Source: a virus. From it: DNA of 25,188 nucleotides. Both the position numbers and the translations under genes were made by a program. The stretch covers positions 1-25,188 of the IMG/VR virus record IMGVR_UViG_3300003629_000016; one strand, given 5' to 3'. The notes under the pieces are model-generated. The model searched no databases. It had not been told where the DNA came from and was given only the letters and a program-made list of their open reading frames with translations. Below are positions 9,004 to 16,779 of this stretch, in pieces; within the stretch, counting starts at the first letter, position 1; each line of letters opens with the position of its first letter.

Positions 9004-9297
9004 TTAGATATTATGTCCACGAGATGGGCCAGATGGACCCGGCCCGGATTGGTTCTGCTTCGCTTCCTCTGCCTTTTGTTTCTTGATGCGTTCACGCTCC
9101 TGCTTTCCGTAGAACAGGAACTTTAACTGACCGTCAGTTAAGTCGTCAGCATACGCTCTGCGCTTACGCTTGGGGTGTGGACATTCCTCGTTCGGTGGTG
9201 CGTCACTGTTAAAGCAATCGCACGCATACTCTGTAACAGAGAAGGGATGCCCATACTTGACAGCGTAATGTAGGGCTTGTCCTAACTCTGTTCTCGA
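9004..9297 (-). CDS. Tail assembly chaperone, -1 frameshift extension (gpT-like)
   Basis: This frame is open from just before the stop of the 150-aa chaperone to a TAA 6 nt before the tape-measure ATG, and has no ATG or GTG near its beginning. It would be reached by a -1 shift at the four-T run 9300-9297 (codons GGT TTT CGA), where the Phe tRNA on TTT can re-pair one base back. The extension is SRTE followed by 93 residues beginning LGQALHYAVKYGHPFSVTEY. It continues with a Cys-rich piece (ACDC, then EECPHPKRKRR) that could bind zinc, a DDLTDGQLKFLFYGKQERERIKKQ helix and a Gly/Pro tail. Full fusion would be about 243 aa. Such G-GT shifts just before the tape measure are well known in tailed phages. 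The slippery site is not a classical heptamer, so the mechanism is inferred. Confidence 0.7.
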   Translation of the reverse strand, partial: SRTELGQALHYAVKYGHPFSVTEYACDCFNSDAPPNEECPHPKRKRRAYADDLTDGQLKFLFYGKQERERIKKQKAEEAKQNQSGPGPSGPSRGHNI

Positions 9298-9734
9298 AAA
9301 CCTTGAACATCACCACTCTCTTCGATGGAAACCGAAAGGATTTCACTACCAAGTTCGAAGAGAGTTTCGAAGTTAAGTTCTCCTACAATCTGCTCCATCT
9401 GAGATGGGGACAGTTGTGGATGCTCAAGAGACTTGTTACAGAGTTCCTCGAAGCCTTGAACAACCTGCTTGTTAATAGCGCCAGCGCCACCGGAAGCCTG
9501 CTCTTCTGCAAGCTCCTGTGCTTCTTCTGCGCTAACGTCTTCGTCTTCTGCGGCCTCGAACATCTCGTCGGGCATATCGCTAACTGCATCACCAATATCG
9601 CCCTTACTCACAGCCGTCATCTGAACGTCTTCCAGTTCAGCGCCGCTGTTGTGTTCGAGGGTAATTGTCTTACTGTAGTCACTACCGCCAAGTACGCGCT
9701 CGTAAAATTCTTCTGCTTCTTCTTTTTGTGCCAT
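9282..9734 (-). CDS. Tail assembly chaperone, zero-frame product (gpG-like)
   Basis: A 150-aa acidic, helical protein between tail tube and tape measure, the position of tail assembly chaperones. Visible parts are an N-terminal AEEFYERVLGGSDYSKTITL with beta content, a central acidic helix rich in Ala/Glu (DEMFEAAEDEDVSAEEAQEL), and a C-terminal helical region (VQGFEELCNKSLEHPQLSPS and MEQIVGELNFETLFELGSEI). The chaperone is thought to coat the tape measure during tube polymerisation and is not part of the virion. A GGGTGA ribosome site precedes the ATG. The last codons (GGT TTT CGA GAA CAG AGT TAG) include the proposed slip site. Sequence similarity to a named family is not recognised; the call rests on position, size and the overlapping frame. 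Confidence 0.75.
   Translation of the reverse strand: MAQKEEAEEFYERVLGGSDYSKTITLEHNSGAELEDVQMTAVSKGDIGDAVSDMPDEMFEAAEDEDVSAEEAQELAEEQASGGAGAINKQVVQGFEELCNKSLEHPQLSPSQMEQIVGELNFETLFELGSEILSVSIEESGDVQGFREQS
9297..9302 (-). promoter_or_regulatory. Proposed -1 frameshift site (GGT TTT)
   Basis: On the minus strand the zero-frame codons GGT TTT CGA include a run of four T (9300-9297). The last stop in the -1 frame is the TGA formed across GGT GAT a few codons upstream. The zero-frame stop TAG is at 9284-9282. The shift must therefore fall between these points, and TTT is the codon in that interval that keeps perfect pairing after a -1 slip. A downstream pseudoknot was not worked out. Confidence 0.5.
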
Positions 9735-9776
9735 AAATATTCACCCGTTGTTACACGAAAATGCTATATTTATTGA

Positions 9777-9795
9777 AAGCGATTAGCTATCGCTT
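9777..9795 (-). terminator. Hairpin after the tail tube gene, possible attenuator
   Basis: Perfect 7-bp inverted arms AAGCGAT (9777-9783) and ATCGCTT (9789-9795) enclose a 5-nt loop. The hairpin begins within the tube stop codon (TAA at 9796-9794) and is followed in the reading direction by an A/T-rich run. It could lower transcription from the abundant tube gene into the chaperone gene or mark an RNA processing point. Archaeal terminators often need only U-runs, so the function is a guess. Confidence 0.35.
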
Positions 9796-10264
9796 ATCCG
9801 CTACTTGTTTGCTTGTACATTCGCTCGGCAACGAAGTCGTAGCTCGTACTCGTCATATCGTCAGCCGGAATGTCACGAGAGCGAGTCTCGATACCGACGT
9901 TCTTGAAGATGAGGGTTCGAGTTGTCGTACCTCCACTGCCGTTATCTACTTCTTCGTTAAACTGAATCTCAACGTTTGTCGGAGAGACGGGAATCTGGTA
10001 AGTCCCGTCACTCGCACTCTGATAGAGGGCGTCACGAAGGTCTTCGCTGGAACCGTCAAACTCGAAGGAACCAGAGAAGCTGACACCAGTTAGTGAGATT
10101 TCAGCGTGGAACGAGTCGTTGAAACGAGACTCGGCCCATTCAGCGGACTCTTCGTAAGAGCCGCTGGTGATGGCGATTTCTTTCGCACCATCTTGACCGT
10201 TCACGATAAGACTGCCATCGTGCCCTGTCTCGTCTCGATTCTGACCGTATTCTCCTGTTGGCAT
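9794..10264 (-). CDS. Tail tube protein
   Basis: A 156-aa protein directly after the sheath gene, as in P2 (FII after FI), Mu (gpM after gpL) and XkdM-type phages. It is predominantly beta, with a GHDGSLIVNGQDGAKEIAI start that resembles tube proteins. A central region has FNDSFHAEISLTGVSFSGSF and SEDLRDALYQSASDGTYQIP, followed by RTLIFKNVGIETRSRDIP. The C terminus contains STSYDFVAERMYKQ, in keeping with the gp19/tube fold where the strands face the channel. Tubes of this family stack as hexameric rings inside the sheath. A strong AAGGTGATT ribosome site precedes the ATG at 10264. Confidence 0.83.
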   Translation of the reverse strand: MPTGEYGQNRDETGHDGSLIVNGQDGAKEIAITSGSYEESAEWAESRFNDSFHAEISLTGVSFSGSFEFDGSSEDLRDALYQSASDGTYQIPVSPTNVEIQFNEEVDNGSGGTTTRTLIFKNVGIETRSRDIPADDMTSTSYDFVAERMYKQTSSG

Positions 10265-10286
10265 AGTTTAAATCACCTTGTTAATT

Positions 10287-11636
10287 CTATGTGTTGATTG
10301 TAATGGATTCGTCAATCCGCTTGGCGATTCCATACGGCGTAATTCCTACGTCGATATTCACTTGGTCAGAGTTTGTCGAGTCTTCGTACACGTCAACGAA
10401 CCAGTTTGTCTCCTCGTCGTCGTTCGGTTTCAGGAGACGGTCGTTGACAAGCTCTGCAATCTCTGAGAACAACTGCGTCTCAGCAATGTTGCGTGTACGT
10501 TCGTCGTTAATTCGACCAATTGTGGAATCACCAACCTGCTTGGCCAGCAAGATAACTCTGTCAACAATCCGACGACGCCAGAAGTCGCGCTCCCAGTCCG
10601 TCGAACTGGACGTGGAACGGTTGTCCTTGACCCGGATGGACCCCTGCTGACGAATAGGGATAACCTGTTCGTCACGGAAGTCGTCTGCCTCAGACTTGAG
10701 CAACTTCTGCTCAAGGTCGAGGAAGCCGGATAGTACGTCGTTGTAAATCGGATTGTCGATAGCGTGACCAGCCATGAGGCCAGCCACACCAGCTACAATC
10801 GTCTTCTCGCTGTCCTGAGTACGAGCCGGAGCTACGAGGAAGTACGAATCGTCGTCGATTGCGTCACTGTAAGTAGCTGGGTCGTACTGTGCGTCAGGCG
10901 GGGACTCGCTGGAGTTGATGTTCGGCTGTGCGCCGGAGACGCCCATAACCATCTGGTACTGACCACGAAGAGTCGTGACCTTTCCAGACAGGTTACTGGC
11001 TACGCTCTCTGCATCAGAGAGTGCGGCGTAAATGCCAGTCTCTCCCTCTTCGAGAACGGTGTCTGCGGCATCAAATCCGTTGCCCCATTCCTGATATTCA
11101 TAATCGAACTCGTAATCACTGCTGGAGTCAGCCGCCCACTCACCGCTGAGTGGGTTAATTACCACGCTATCAGTCTCACTGCCTTCAAGTGAAGGCTGTG
11201 TTGGTGGAGACTCATACGTGAACTCCAGAGCGAAGTCTGCGTCAGAGGAGCTTGTACCATCAGTGGTGTCGCTAACAGTGATTGTAGAAACGTCTTCTAC
11301 AATCGGTGCATTAGCGAGCGTGCCACTGCTTGTACCACCGAAGGCTTCTGCTGTAACTGCTGAAGTTTCCAACATCACTCCGTATAGGAAGTTGATGTTG
11401 GCACCATTCGCCAGCGCGTCTTTCATCGCTGTAGCGAGTTCGGAATCTTCACCGAACTTTGTATCAGCCTCGCCACGAGCGCCAATCTGAGTTGGCTCGT
11501 TGACGCTGGCTGTAGCGTTAGCAGTGTCGCCTTCACCGAAAATTACAAGCTTCTCCTCAGCACCGACTTGGACGCCAGCAATGCCGCCGCCACGAGTCGT
11601 AACCTTTACACCGGGGAAGCTTCCATATGTTGCCAT
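10287..11636 (-). CDS. Contractile tail sheath protein
   Basis: A 449-aa protein whose N terminus (ATYGSFPGVKVTTRGGGIAG, then EEKLVIFGEGDT) and C terminus (WFVDVYEDSTNSDQVNIDVG, then ITPYGIAKRIDESITI) fit the conserved ends of phage sheath proteins, which form the interlocked beta strands of the contracting lattice. The middle (about 140-250) is the variable domain. A helical RDFWRRRIVDRVILLAKQVG and a RTRNIAETQLFSEIAELVND segment near the C-terminal third match the conserved core. It establishes that the virion has a contractile tail. AAGGTGAT precedes the ATG at 11636. Tail terminator lies upstream and tail tube downstream. Confidence 0.9.
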   Translation of the reverse strand: MATYGSFPGVKVTTRGGGIAGVQVGAEEKLVIFGEGDTANATASVNEPTQIGARGEADTKFGEDSELATAMKDALANGANINFLYGVMLETSAVTAEAFGGTSSGTLANAPIVEDVSTITVSDTTDGTSSSDADFALEFTYESPPTQPSLEGSETDSVVINPLSGEWAADSSSDYEFDYEYQEWGNGFDAADTVLEEGETGIYAALSDAESVASNLSGKVTTLRGQYQMVMGVSGAQPNINSSESPPDAQYDPATYSDAIDDDSYFLVAPARTQDSEKTIVAGVAGLMAGHAIDNPIYNDVLSGFLDLEQKLLKSEADDFRDEQVIPIRQQGSIRVKDNRSTSSSTDWERDFWRRRIVDRVILLAKQVGDSTIGRINDERTRNIAETQLFSEIAELVNDRLLKPNDDEETNWFVDVYEDSTNSDQVNIDVGITPYGIAKRIDESITINT

Positions 11637-11652
11637 GTTTGTATCACCTTAA

Positions 11653-12294
11653 TTAAATCGTTTTGTTGTCGTTGCCCGACATATCTCCGTTATTCAGCAT
11701 CATGATTATGTCGCTCGTATCTCCACCACTGAAGTCACCAGACTGCGGGTAGTTAACTCCCGCAACAGCGTCTTCAGTCGTGTCAAAGCGTTCGTGTGAC
11801 CACATCGACGCTTCTTGCCGCCATCGGCGGAGGGTCGGCGTCATTGTGAGGTCGTCACGGCGCTCACCATCTCCAAGATGGAAGCGCCATACGTCAGCCA
11901 TATCCTGACCATTTTCATCGCGGAGCGTTCCGCCCGGTCCTGAATCGTCGTAGTTGTACAGGACTTGGCGAAGTTCCGCTCCAAGTTCATCAGGGTTATG
12001 CTTCGAACCTTGGGCAACCCACAGGTCGATTTGCACATCAAGCCGGTATCGGCTCTCATATATGCGTCCGACGTTGTTCCCGTTGCTGTCAGTAATCACA
12101 CCAGCCAAGTCCGTGTTGAAATCACGGAGATTGATGGTGCCGATTTGCTGAATCGAGCATACCGGAAGCTTTATATTGCTATCTGAGCCGGTCACATCAG
12201 GCTCTTGTGTTAGATAGCTAACATCGTCCGGTAGTTCGGGAGCGTTGTCGAGCGTGTGACCAATTGCCTCGACAATTTCTTGTGGGTATGCCAT
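11653..12294 (-). CDS. Probable tail terminator / head-tail joining protein
   Basis: A 213-aa protein between the HK97 gp10-like gene and the sheath, where tail terminators (gpU of lambda, Mu gp37 type) usually lie. It has a helix near the start (PQEIVEAIGHTLDNAPEL) and a beta region YESRYRLDVQIDLWVA with a following helix NPDELGAELRQVLYNYDD. Next is a WRFHLGDGERRDDLTMTPTL segment and an Asp/Asn-rich tail. The 'R.R..V.idLWv....' pattern before a helix resembles the small alpha/beta fold of tail completion proteins. The start overlaps the previous stop (TAATG). Position is the main support. Confidence 0.6.
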   Translation of the reverse strand: MAYPQEIVEAIGHTLDNAPELPDDVSYLTQEPDVTGSDSNIKLPVCSIQQIGTINLRDFNTDLAGVITDSNGNNVGRIYESRYRLDVQIDLWVAQGSKHNPDELGAELRQVLYNYDDSGPGGTLRDENGQDMADVWRFHLGDGERRDDLTMTPTLRRWRQEASMWSHERFDTTEDAVAGVNYPQSGDFSGGDTSDIIMMLNNGDMSGNDNKTI

Positions 12295-12818
12295 TAGTCG
12301 AATGCCTCCTGTAGTTCGTCTGCAAACTCTTCCTCCACTATGTCTGCAAAGATTCCGCCTTCGTCCATCTCGTTGAAGGCGTTGGTGAAGTAGAAGTACG
12401 CCTGAAATCCGGGGTGTTCCACGCGCTGGTAGAACACTGTCCCGTCAGTAGGTGCTTGTGGGTTAGTCCCATCAGTCATTGCACCTCTGTATCCGTCCCA
12501 ATCTCCTACGTCGATGGCGAGTGGATTACCCTCGATTGTGTACGGCTCTGCACCGTACTCGAAGTATGGGGCGTAGTGCTTTTCAGTGTAGACTTCTACT
12601 TCACCGTGCTTCGCTTTCGTGTACTTCCAACTTTCACGAAGGCTCTGGAGATTGTGAGGAATCGTGTCGATATTGTCTTGGAGTAGGTCAATGAACTCTC
12701 TACGTACACGGCTCATGGCGCTCTTCTTGGCCTGCGTTACGTCAGGGTCGTCCATCTCGTCAGCCCATTCCGTAAGCTCGGCTGTAAACTTGCCAAAGCC
12801 GTCTACGTCGAAGCTCAT
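12294..12818 (-). CDS. HK97 gp10-like neck / tail completion protein
   Basis: A 174-aa protein with the layout of the HK97 gp10 family. An N-terminal helix is followed by KSAMSRVRREFIDLLQDNID. Then comes PHNLQSLRESWKYTKAKHGE, which fits the family's G..L..SW core, and EVEVYTEKHYAPYFEYGAEP, the Y.EyG segment typical of this fold. A HPGFQAYFYFTNAFNEM helix and an acidic C terminus follow. These proteins join adaptor and tail at the neck. The start overlaps the previous gene (ATGA). Confidence 0.78.
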   Translation of the reverse strand: MSFDVDGFGKFTAELTEWADEMDDPDVTQAKKSAMSRVRREFIDLLQDNIDTIPHNLQSLRESWKYTKAKHGEVEVYTEKHYAPYFEYGAEPYTIEGNPLAIDVGDWDGYRGAMTDGTNPQAPTDGTVFYQRVEHPGFQAYFYFTNAFNEMDEGGIFADIVEEEFADELQEAFD

Positions 12819-13255
12819 GTTGACATATCCTCCAAGTCAAGTTCGTCTTGTAGGTCTTCCCAATCCTCCCACTCTTCGGATGGGCTTGTCGTGTAGACAT
12901 ATGCCCCCGTCTCGGGACTTTCAATGAAGGCCTGTATCTTACTCACAATCTCCTGATACCTCTCACAGAAGGCTTCTGCCGCATATTCCGCTTTGGTGTC
13001 ACCCGAATCCTCTAAGTCTCCGAGCGCAACATCGTCGGGATGCTCGGAGCCTTTCGCAAGCTCACACGTTGCCTTCTGCTTAATGGCGGCAGTGTGAGCG
13101 GCAGTGACTTCCTGTAGCTCTTCGCCGTCATTGAGTTCAATCTCAATGAGGGTTTCAGCGAACTCCAGCGCGTCACGTTTTTCACTCGGCTCGTAATCGT
13201 CAGGTATTTGGACCGGAACTGAGTCGAGTGTAATGTATTTTGGTTCGTAAGCCAT
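12815..13255 (-). CDS. Head-tail adaptor (gp6-like connector)
   Basis: A 146-aa acidic, mainly helical protein just after the capsid gene, where adaptors of the HK97 gp6 / SPP1 gp15 type sit beneath the portal. It starts with a short beta part, then SEKRDALEFAETLIEIELND, a helix AAHTAAIKQKATCELAKGSE and another helix AEYAAEAFCERYQEIVSKIQ, so it has the expected bundle of long helices. The C terminus is Trp/Glu/Asp-rich. Similarity is structural in pattern, not in motif. There is no clear ribosome site before the ATG at 13255. The 58-nt gap to the capsid gene (13256-13313) shows a CCGCA direct repeat and AT-rich sequence but no strong terminator. Confidence 0.65.
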   Translation of the reverse strand: MAYEPKYITLDSVPVQIPDDYEPSEKRDALEFAETLIEIELNDGEELQEVTAAHTAAIKQKATCELAKGSEHPDDVALGDLEDSGDTKAEYAAEAFCERYQEIVSKIQAFIESPETGAYVYTTSPSEEWEDWEDLQDELDLEDMST

Positions 13256-13313
13256 TATTGTAAACTGAATAACTTTAGAGTGTCGGGCAACGAAACAATG
13301 CGGTTAAGTGCGG

Positions 13314-14141
13314 TTATCCGTCAACGCGCACTGCGGCGTCACTGAAGATGCTCTTCCACGCCTTGCGGGTGAAAATCTGCATCATGTCAGCCTGCCGCTC
13401 AGGGTCGTTGTACTGGTTCGTGGAGACGGGAGTACGAGTAAGCTCGTATCCGAACTTCGTGGAGTCAACGATGAAGGCTCCGTTACCGAGGCCACCACCG
13501 TTGTCGTCACCGATGTCGTGGGTGTTGTCAACGATGACGTTCATTCCAGCGATTTCTCCAATCTCACCAGTGTTAACCACGTCGTCTCCTTCCTGCGTTG
13601 CGCGGTTGAAGTTGGAGTCAGTGAGAAGGTCGCCGTATCCATCAAGGTCGAGGATGATGGTGTCGGGACTGTAGTTGTTCTCACGAACACCAATTACACC
13701 GTCACGGATGTCAGCGAAGGAAAGCTGGTCGTTGGAGTCACCAACTGTCGTGCGGTAGTTGTTGTCAAGCTCGGTGTACGCCTCGTCGTTAAGGCGCTCG
13801 TCCATCGCGCGAGCGAGGTCTTCGATTTCACGAGCCTTCATGTCAATCATGCCGTCTTCCTGAGCCTCCATCGTGATGGAGACTTCAGCGGCGTACTTGT
13901 CGAAGTTAACGACGACTTCCTTGACCGTGGACTGAGTGCGCGGAATCTCTGCACCCTCAGGAACCACGCTCACGCGGCCCATGTCGTCTTCGGCCACGTT
14001 GAACTGGTATGCGTTCGAATTGATACCAGTGGCGGAAATCTGGTCGTAAACTTGTCGGTAAACGAGGTCTTCCTCCACGAACTCTTCAACTGTGTCGCGG
14101 ACGAAATCCTCAGTAATAACGTCGGAAACTGTTAGTGCCAT
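13314..14141 (-). CDS. Major capsid protein, HK97 fold
   Basis: A 275-aa protein placed after protease-scaffold and decoration genes. The sequence matches small HK97-fold capsid proteins: an N-terminal helix, a spine-type VVVNFDKYAAEVSITMEAQE, a helix REIEDLARAMDERLNDEAYT, an LSFADIRDGVIGVRENNYSP helix, then DTIILDLDGYGDLLTDSNFN, the GEIGEIAGMNVIVDNTHD A-domain strand and a C-terminal ADMMQIFTRKAWKSIFSDAA. No separate delta domain is visible, which fits scaffolding being supplied by the upstream fusion. A strong GAGGTGATT ribosome site precedes the ATG at 14141, as expected for the most abundant virion protein. Confidence 0.88.
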   Translation of the reverse strand: MALTVSDVITEDFVRDTVEEFVEEDLVYRQVYDQISATGINSNAYQFNVAEDDMGRVSVVPEGAEIPRTQSTVKEVVVNFDKYAAEVSITMEAQEDGMIDMKAREIEDLARAMDERLNDEAYTELDNNYRTTVGDSNDQLSFADIRDGVIGVRENNYSPDTIILDLDGYGDLLTDSNFNRATQEGDDVVNTGEIGEIAGMNVIVDNTHDIGDDNGGGLGNGAFIVDSTKFGYELTRTPVSTNQYNDPERQADMMQIFTRKAWKSIFSDAAVRVDG

Positions 14142-14153
14142 AAATAATCACCT

Positions 14154-14576
14154 CTAAAGCTTGAGTACCTCTGCGTAGTCTTCACTTGCACCGTCACGGG
14201 GGTCGTCCTTCGTACCGAGGTCGAGGACGAGGTATTCGTCTCCATTAACGGAGAGTTCACCTGCGTCAACGTTCTCAGCCGCGCCATCGTGAGTACCCAC
14301 AGTGCCACCAACCGTCGCGTCAGATTCGACGCGGGCGATGTGAGTACCGAATGTCTTAATCGTGACGTTCTTCGTACCGGAAGCGTCAGCGCCCTTCCAG
14401 ACGATACCGGCAACTTGGTCGGAACCGTTAGCGGAAACCCGCTCAACAGTCGGACCAGTGCCGCTTACATATACTGCTTCACCCGGATACAGCTCTTCGC
14501 CTGCGTCAACCGCAGGGTACTGACCGTACCGGCGTGTTTCATCTCCGGGGCCGTTGGAGTCAAATGGTTCTGCCAT
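14154..14576 (-). CDS. Head decoration-like protein (DUF2190-like)
   Basis: A 140-aa, Gly/Asp-rich beta protein directly before the capsid gene. It shows ELYPGEAVYVSGTGPTVERV, QVAGIVWKGADASGTKNVTI and KTFGTHIARVESDATVGGTV. This 'G.aVyv...g.v......... GIv..g.....v.v...G' pattern is that of DUF2190 and lambda gpD-like proteins, which stabilise the capsid surface. It was probably named for position as well: protease-scaffold, decoration, capsid is a common order. GAGGTGACT precedes the ATG at 14576. A different head role is possible. Confidence 0.68.
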   Translation of the reverse strand: MAEPFDSNGPGDETRRYGQYPAVDAGEELYPGEAVYVSGTGPTVERVSANGSDQVAGIVWKGADASGTKNVTIKTFGTHIARVESDATVGGTVGTHDGAAENVDAGELSVNGDEYLVLDLGTKDDPRDGASEDYAEVLKL

Positions 14577-14589
14577 AAATAGTCACCTC

Positions 14590-15135
14590 TTAGTTAATAC
14601 CCATCTTTGCTCGAAGCTCTTCCTGCTTCTCAGCCTTTTCTTCCTCAAGCTCTTCTTCCTCTTCGGCTTCGCCGGAGGCTTCCTCAAGCTCTTCTTCGGA
14701 TTCAGGGTCTTCGCTCTTCGGGTCGGGAGTAAGCTCTTCCTCGACCTCATCTTCGTCGTCTACCTGTTCCTCAAGGCGCTGACGAAGCTCGTCAATGCTG
14801 TACCGCTCTTCGAGGTCTTCCTCACTGACCGCAGGGCCAGTGTACTCAGAGAGTGCGGCGGCATAAGCACTGCGTGCCTCGTCAACGTTCTGTTCAAGTT
14901 CCTCGAAGCGGGACTCTTCCAGTACAACTGGGTTGTCCTTCTCCGTAAGCTCTTCTACAAGCTCACGGTCTGCGTCTTCGAGAACAGCCGTGCGGTCCTT
15001 TAGCTCCGCAAGGTCCTGAGAGAACCCCTCTCGGAGTTCCTCAAGCTCTTCCTCGCGCTCGTCAGCCTGCTCGGCCTTTGCACGAAGTTCGTCAAGTTCG
15101 TCTTGGTCGATTTCGACCGTATTATCATCTGTCAT
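14590..15135 (-). CDS. Nested scaffold product from internal start
   Basis: Residue 542 of the protease-scaffold reading frame is an ATG at 15135 preceded by GAAGGTGATT, a ribosome site of the same kind and spacing as those before independent genes here. Starting there gives a 181-aa protein: an acidic coiled coil (DQDELDELRAKAEQADEREE onward), a middle helix near VEEARSAY-like VDEARSAYAAALSEYTG, and a very acidic Glu-rich tail. This mirrors lambda gpC/Nu3, where scaffold is made from an in-frame internal start of the protease gene. It is inferred from sequence and not shown by expression data. Confidence 0.55.
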   Translation of the reverse strand: MTDDNTVEIDQDELDELRAKAEQADEREEELEELREGFSQDLAELKDRTAVLEDADRELVEELTEKDNPVVLEESRFEELEQNVDEARSAYAAALSEYTGPAVSEEDLEERYSIDELRQRLEEQVDDEDEVEEELTPDPKSEDPESEEELEEASGEAEEEEELEEEKAEKQEELRAKMGIN

Positions 15136-16758
15136 GTTTGAATCACCTTCGTTTTCAGAAAGTTCGTCTTCGGAAGTGCTTGGGTCAGGCTCACTTCCCT
15201 CGCCTGCCTCCGCCTCTGCCTCTTCGTCGCGGGCGTCATCGCCGGAGGAACTCTCTTCGGATACCGCATCGAGATAATCTTCGTGGCTGGAACCGGGAAC
15301 CCACATACCGTCCATCTGGTGGACTCCCTCAAGGCCCATATCCTGAGCCTTGTCCATAGCCGCGTCCTTGTCGTCAAACTTATGGTCGTCGGGGACGCTC
15401 ATTCCATCATGTTTGCTCATTTCTTCTTCCTCCTCCTCGCCAAATGAAACGTCGAAGTTTTCATTAGCAAGGTTATCAATCATGCCTTCAACTTCATCAA
15501 GTGTATCACCGTCAAGACCTGATACTTGTCCAGCACGAGCCTTCGCATTCTGAAGAGCATTGACGTTCAATTCACCATCAGTCTCAACGACTGGTAGTGC
15601 AAGGTCGCCAAACTCTTCAGGCGGGAAGCCCGACTTGCTCACGATATAGTGAGACGCAACCATCGACTGTTGCTCTTCAGTGAGGTCGTCCCACTGTTCA
15701 GCATCAGCATCCATCGCGCTCACAAATTCGCTCATCGACGGCTCGGACCATTCTCCATCACGAGTACCGTCAAAGTCGGGCGTGTGAGTAGACATACCTT
15801 CGAGTTCTTCTGCTTCCGCTTCTTCGGAAGCTTCTTCGTTCTCGAAGTAGTCGTCTTCATCTGGTCCGTCGTGCATACCCTCGCTGTCTTCAGGAGGCGT
15901 ATTGTCTCCTTCAGGATAGCGGGAAATGTCTTCGGAATATCGGTCTGTGTCAGTCTGCCGTTCTTCTTCGGAGCCTTCGCTTGGCCCACCAGAACGAGCA
16001 TTTTCTTCAGTCACCATCTCGCGTGGCATAACGTCGCTGTAACCAGCAGAAATGGTGTAACCAGACTTCATCATCTCACCGTCTTCCTCTTCCATCACTT
16101 CTACCATCAGAATACTGCGGTTCTCGTCAACATGGACAATTTGCCCAAACATATTGGGGTTTACTTGCCAATGAACCATCATCCCCTCTTCAAATTCAGG
16201 GGCATTAATAAGTTCTTCTTCCTTGGCATTAGCCATAAGTTCCGCACATTCTGCTGGACTTAATTCTTCGGATGGACCGATTTCAACGGTGTTGCTGGGT
16301 GCGGCACCCATTGGGACGATGCTCAGGTTGTCGAACCGAAGTTTTTCAACAACCTTCGCGCCTTCGTCCGATTCGTCCATTTCAGACACATCACCGTGGA
16401 AGCCACGGATACTTACTTCGAGGAGGCCGTCTGCAATTTTATCTGCAAGTTCCTCGTCAAAAAGCTCTGCTTCGTAAAGTACGCCAGTACCTTCTTTGTA
16501 AAATGCTTCAGTGACCTTCCCAACGACAGCATGGCTGTCATTTTCGTGGTCAACTACAAGCGGTCGTCCTGCAAGCGTCTCCGCCGCAGGTTTGAGAGCT
16601 TCTCGTGGCCATTTCTTCTCAATGCCTGAGCTACCACGGGTGATGTCTCCTTCACCGATAGCTATACCGCTAACAGTGTAGGGAGGCTCACCGTCTAATT
16701 CGCTTGACAAGTGAGCGGCGTGTTGCTCAATAACCGTGGCTTCCTGTGCTACAGACAT
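14590..16758 (-). CDS. Prohead protease-scaffold fusion, multidomain
   Basis: A 722-aa protein. Residues 1-160 are a prohead serine protease: SGIAIGEGDITRG, RPLVVDHEND with likely catalytic His71, LLEVSIRGFHG with likely catalytic Ser116, then LSIVPMGAAPSN. Residues about 188-245 form a separate domain (GMMVHWQVNPNMFGQIVHVD, YTISAGYSDVMPREM) resembling tudor-like DUF2945 modules. Residues 336-436 hold a helical domain (WDDLTEEQQSMVASHYIVSK, LALPVVETDGELNVNALQNA). Residues about 448-500 have a small FDDKDAAMDKAQDMGLEGVH ... WVPGSSHEDYLDAV module. Acidic linkers join these. Residues 545-722 are coiled-coil scaffold. Most single proteases are near 200 aa, so this is a strong expansion. AGGAGG lies before the ATG, and a conserved promoter array lies upstream (16780-16817). 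Confidence 0.83.
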   Translation of the reverse strand: MSVAQEATVIEQHAAHLSSELDGEPPYTVSGIAIGEGDITRGSSGIEKKWPREALKPAAETLAGRPLVVDHENDSHAVVGKVTEAFYKEGTGVLYEAELFDEELADKIADGLLEVSIRGFHGDVSEMDESDEGAKVVEKLRFDNLSIVPMGAAPSNTVEIGPSEELSPAECAELMANAKEEELINAPEFEEGMMVHWQVNPNMFGQIVHVDENRSILMVEVMEEEDGEMMKSGYTISAGYSDVMPREMVTEENARSGGPSEGSEEERQTDTDRYSEDISRYPEGDNTPPEDSEGMHDGPDEDDYFENEEASEEAEAEELEGMSTHTPDFDGTRDGEWSEPSMSEFVSAMDADAEQWDDLTEEQQSMVASHYIVSKSGFPPEEFGDLALPVVETDGELNVNALQNAKARAGQVSGLDGDTLDEVEGMIDNLANENFDVSFGEEEEEEMSKHDGMSVPDDHKFDDKDAAMDKAQDMGLEGVHQMDGMWVPGSSHEDYLDAVSEESSSGDDARDEEAEAEAGEGSEPDPSTSEDELSENEGDSNMTDDNTVEIDQDELDELRAKAEQADEREEELEELREGFSQDLAELKDRTAVLEDADRELVEELTEKDNPVVLEESRFEELEQNVDEARSAYAAALSEYTGPAVSEEDLEERYSIDELRQRLEEQVDDEDEVEEELTPDPKSEDPESEEELEEASGEAEEEEELEEEKAEKQEELRAKMGIN

Positions 16759-16779
16759 GATAGACCTCCTCTGGCGCTC

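Noticed and set aside
13308-14135. A 275-codon plus-strand frame covering the capsid gene
   Set aside because: It mirrors the capsid gene on the opposite strand, is rich in Val/Arg/Leu and has no ribosome site; it is a by-product of Asp/Glu codon bias.
15078-15420. Second internal start at 15420 (residue 447) of the protease-scaffold gene
   Set aside because: The purine run before it is explained by Glu codons; the 15135 start has a better ribosome site and a domain boundary.
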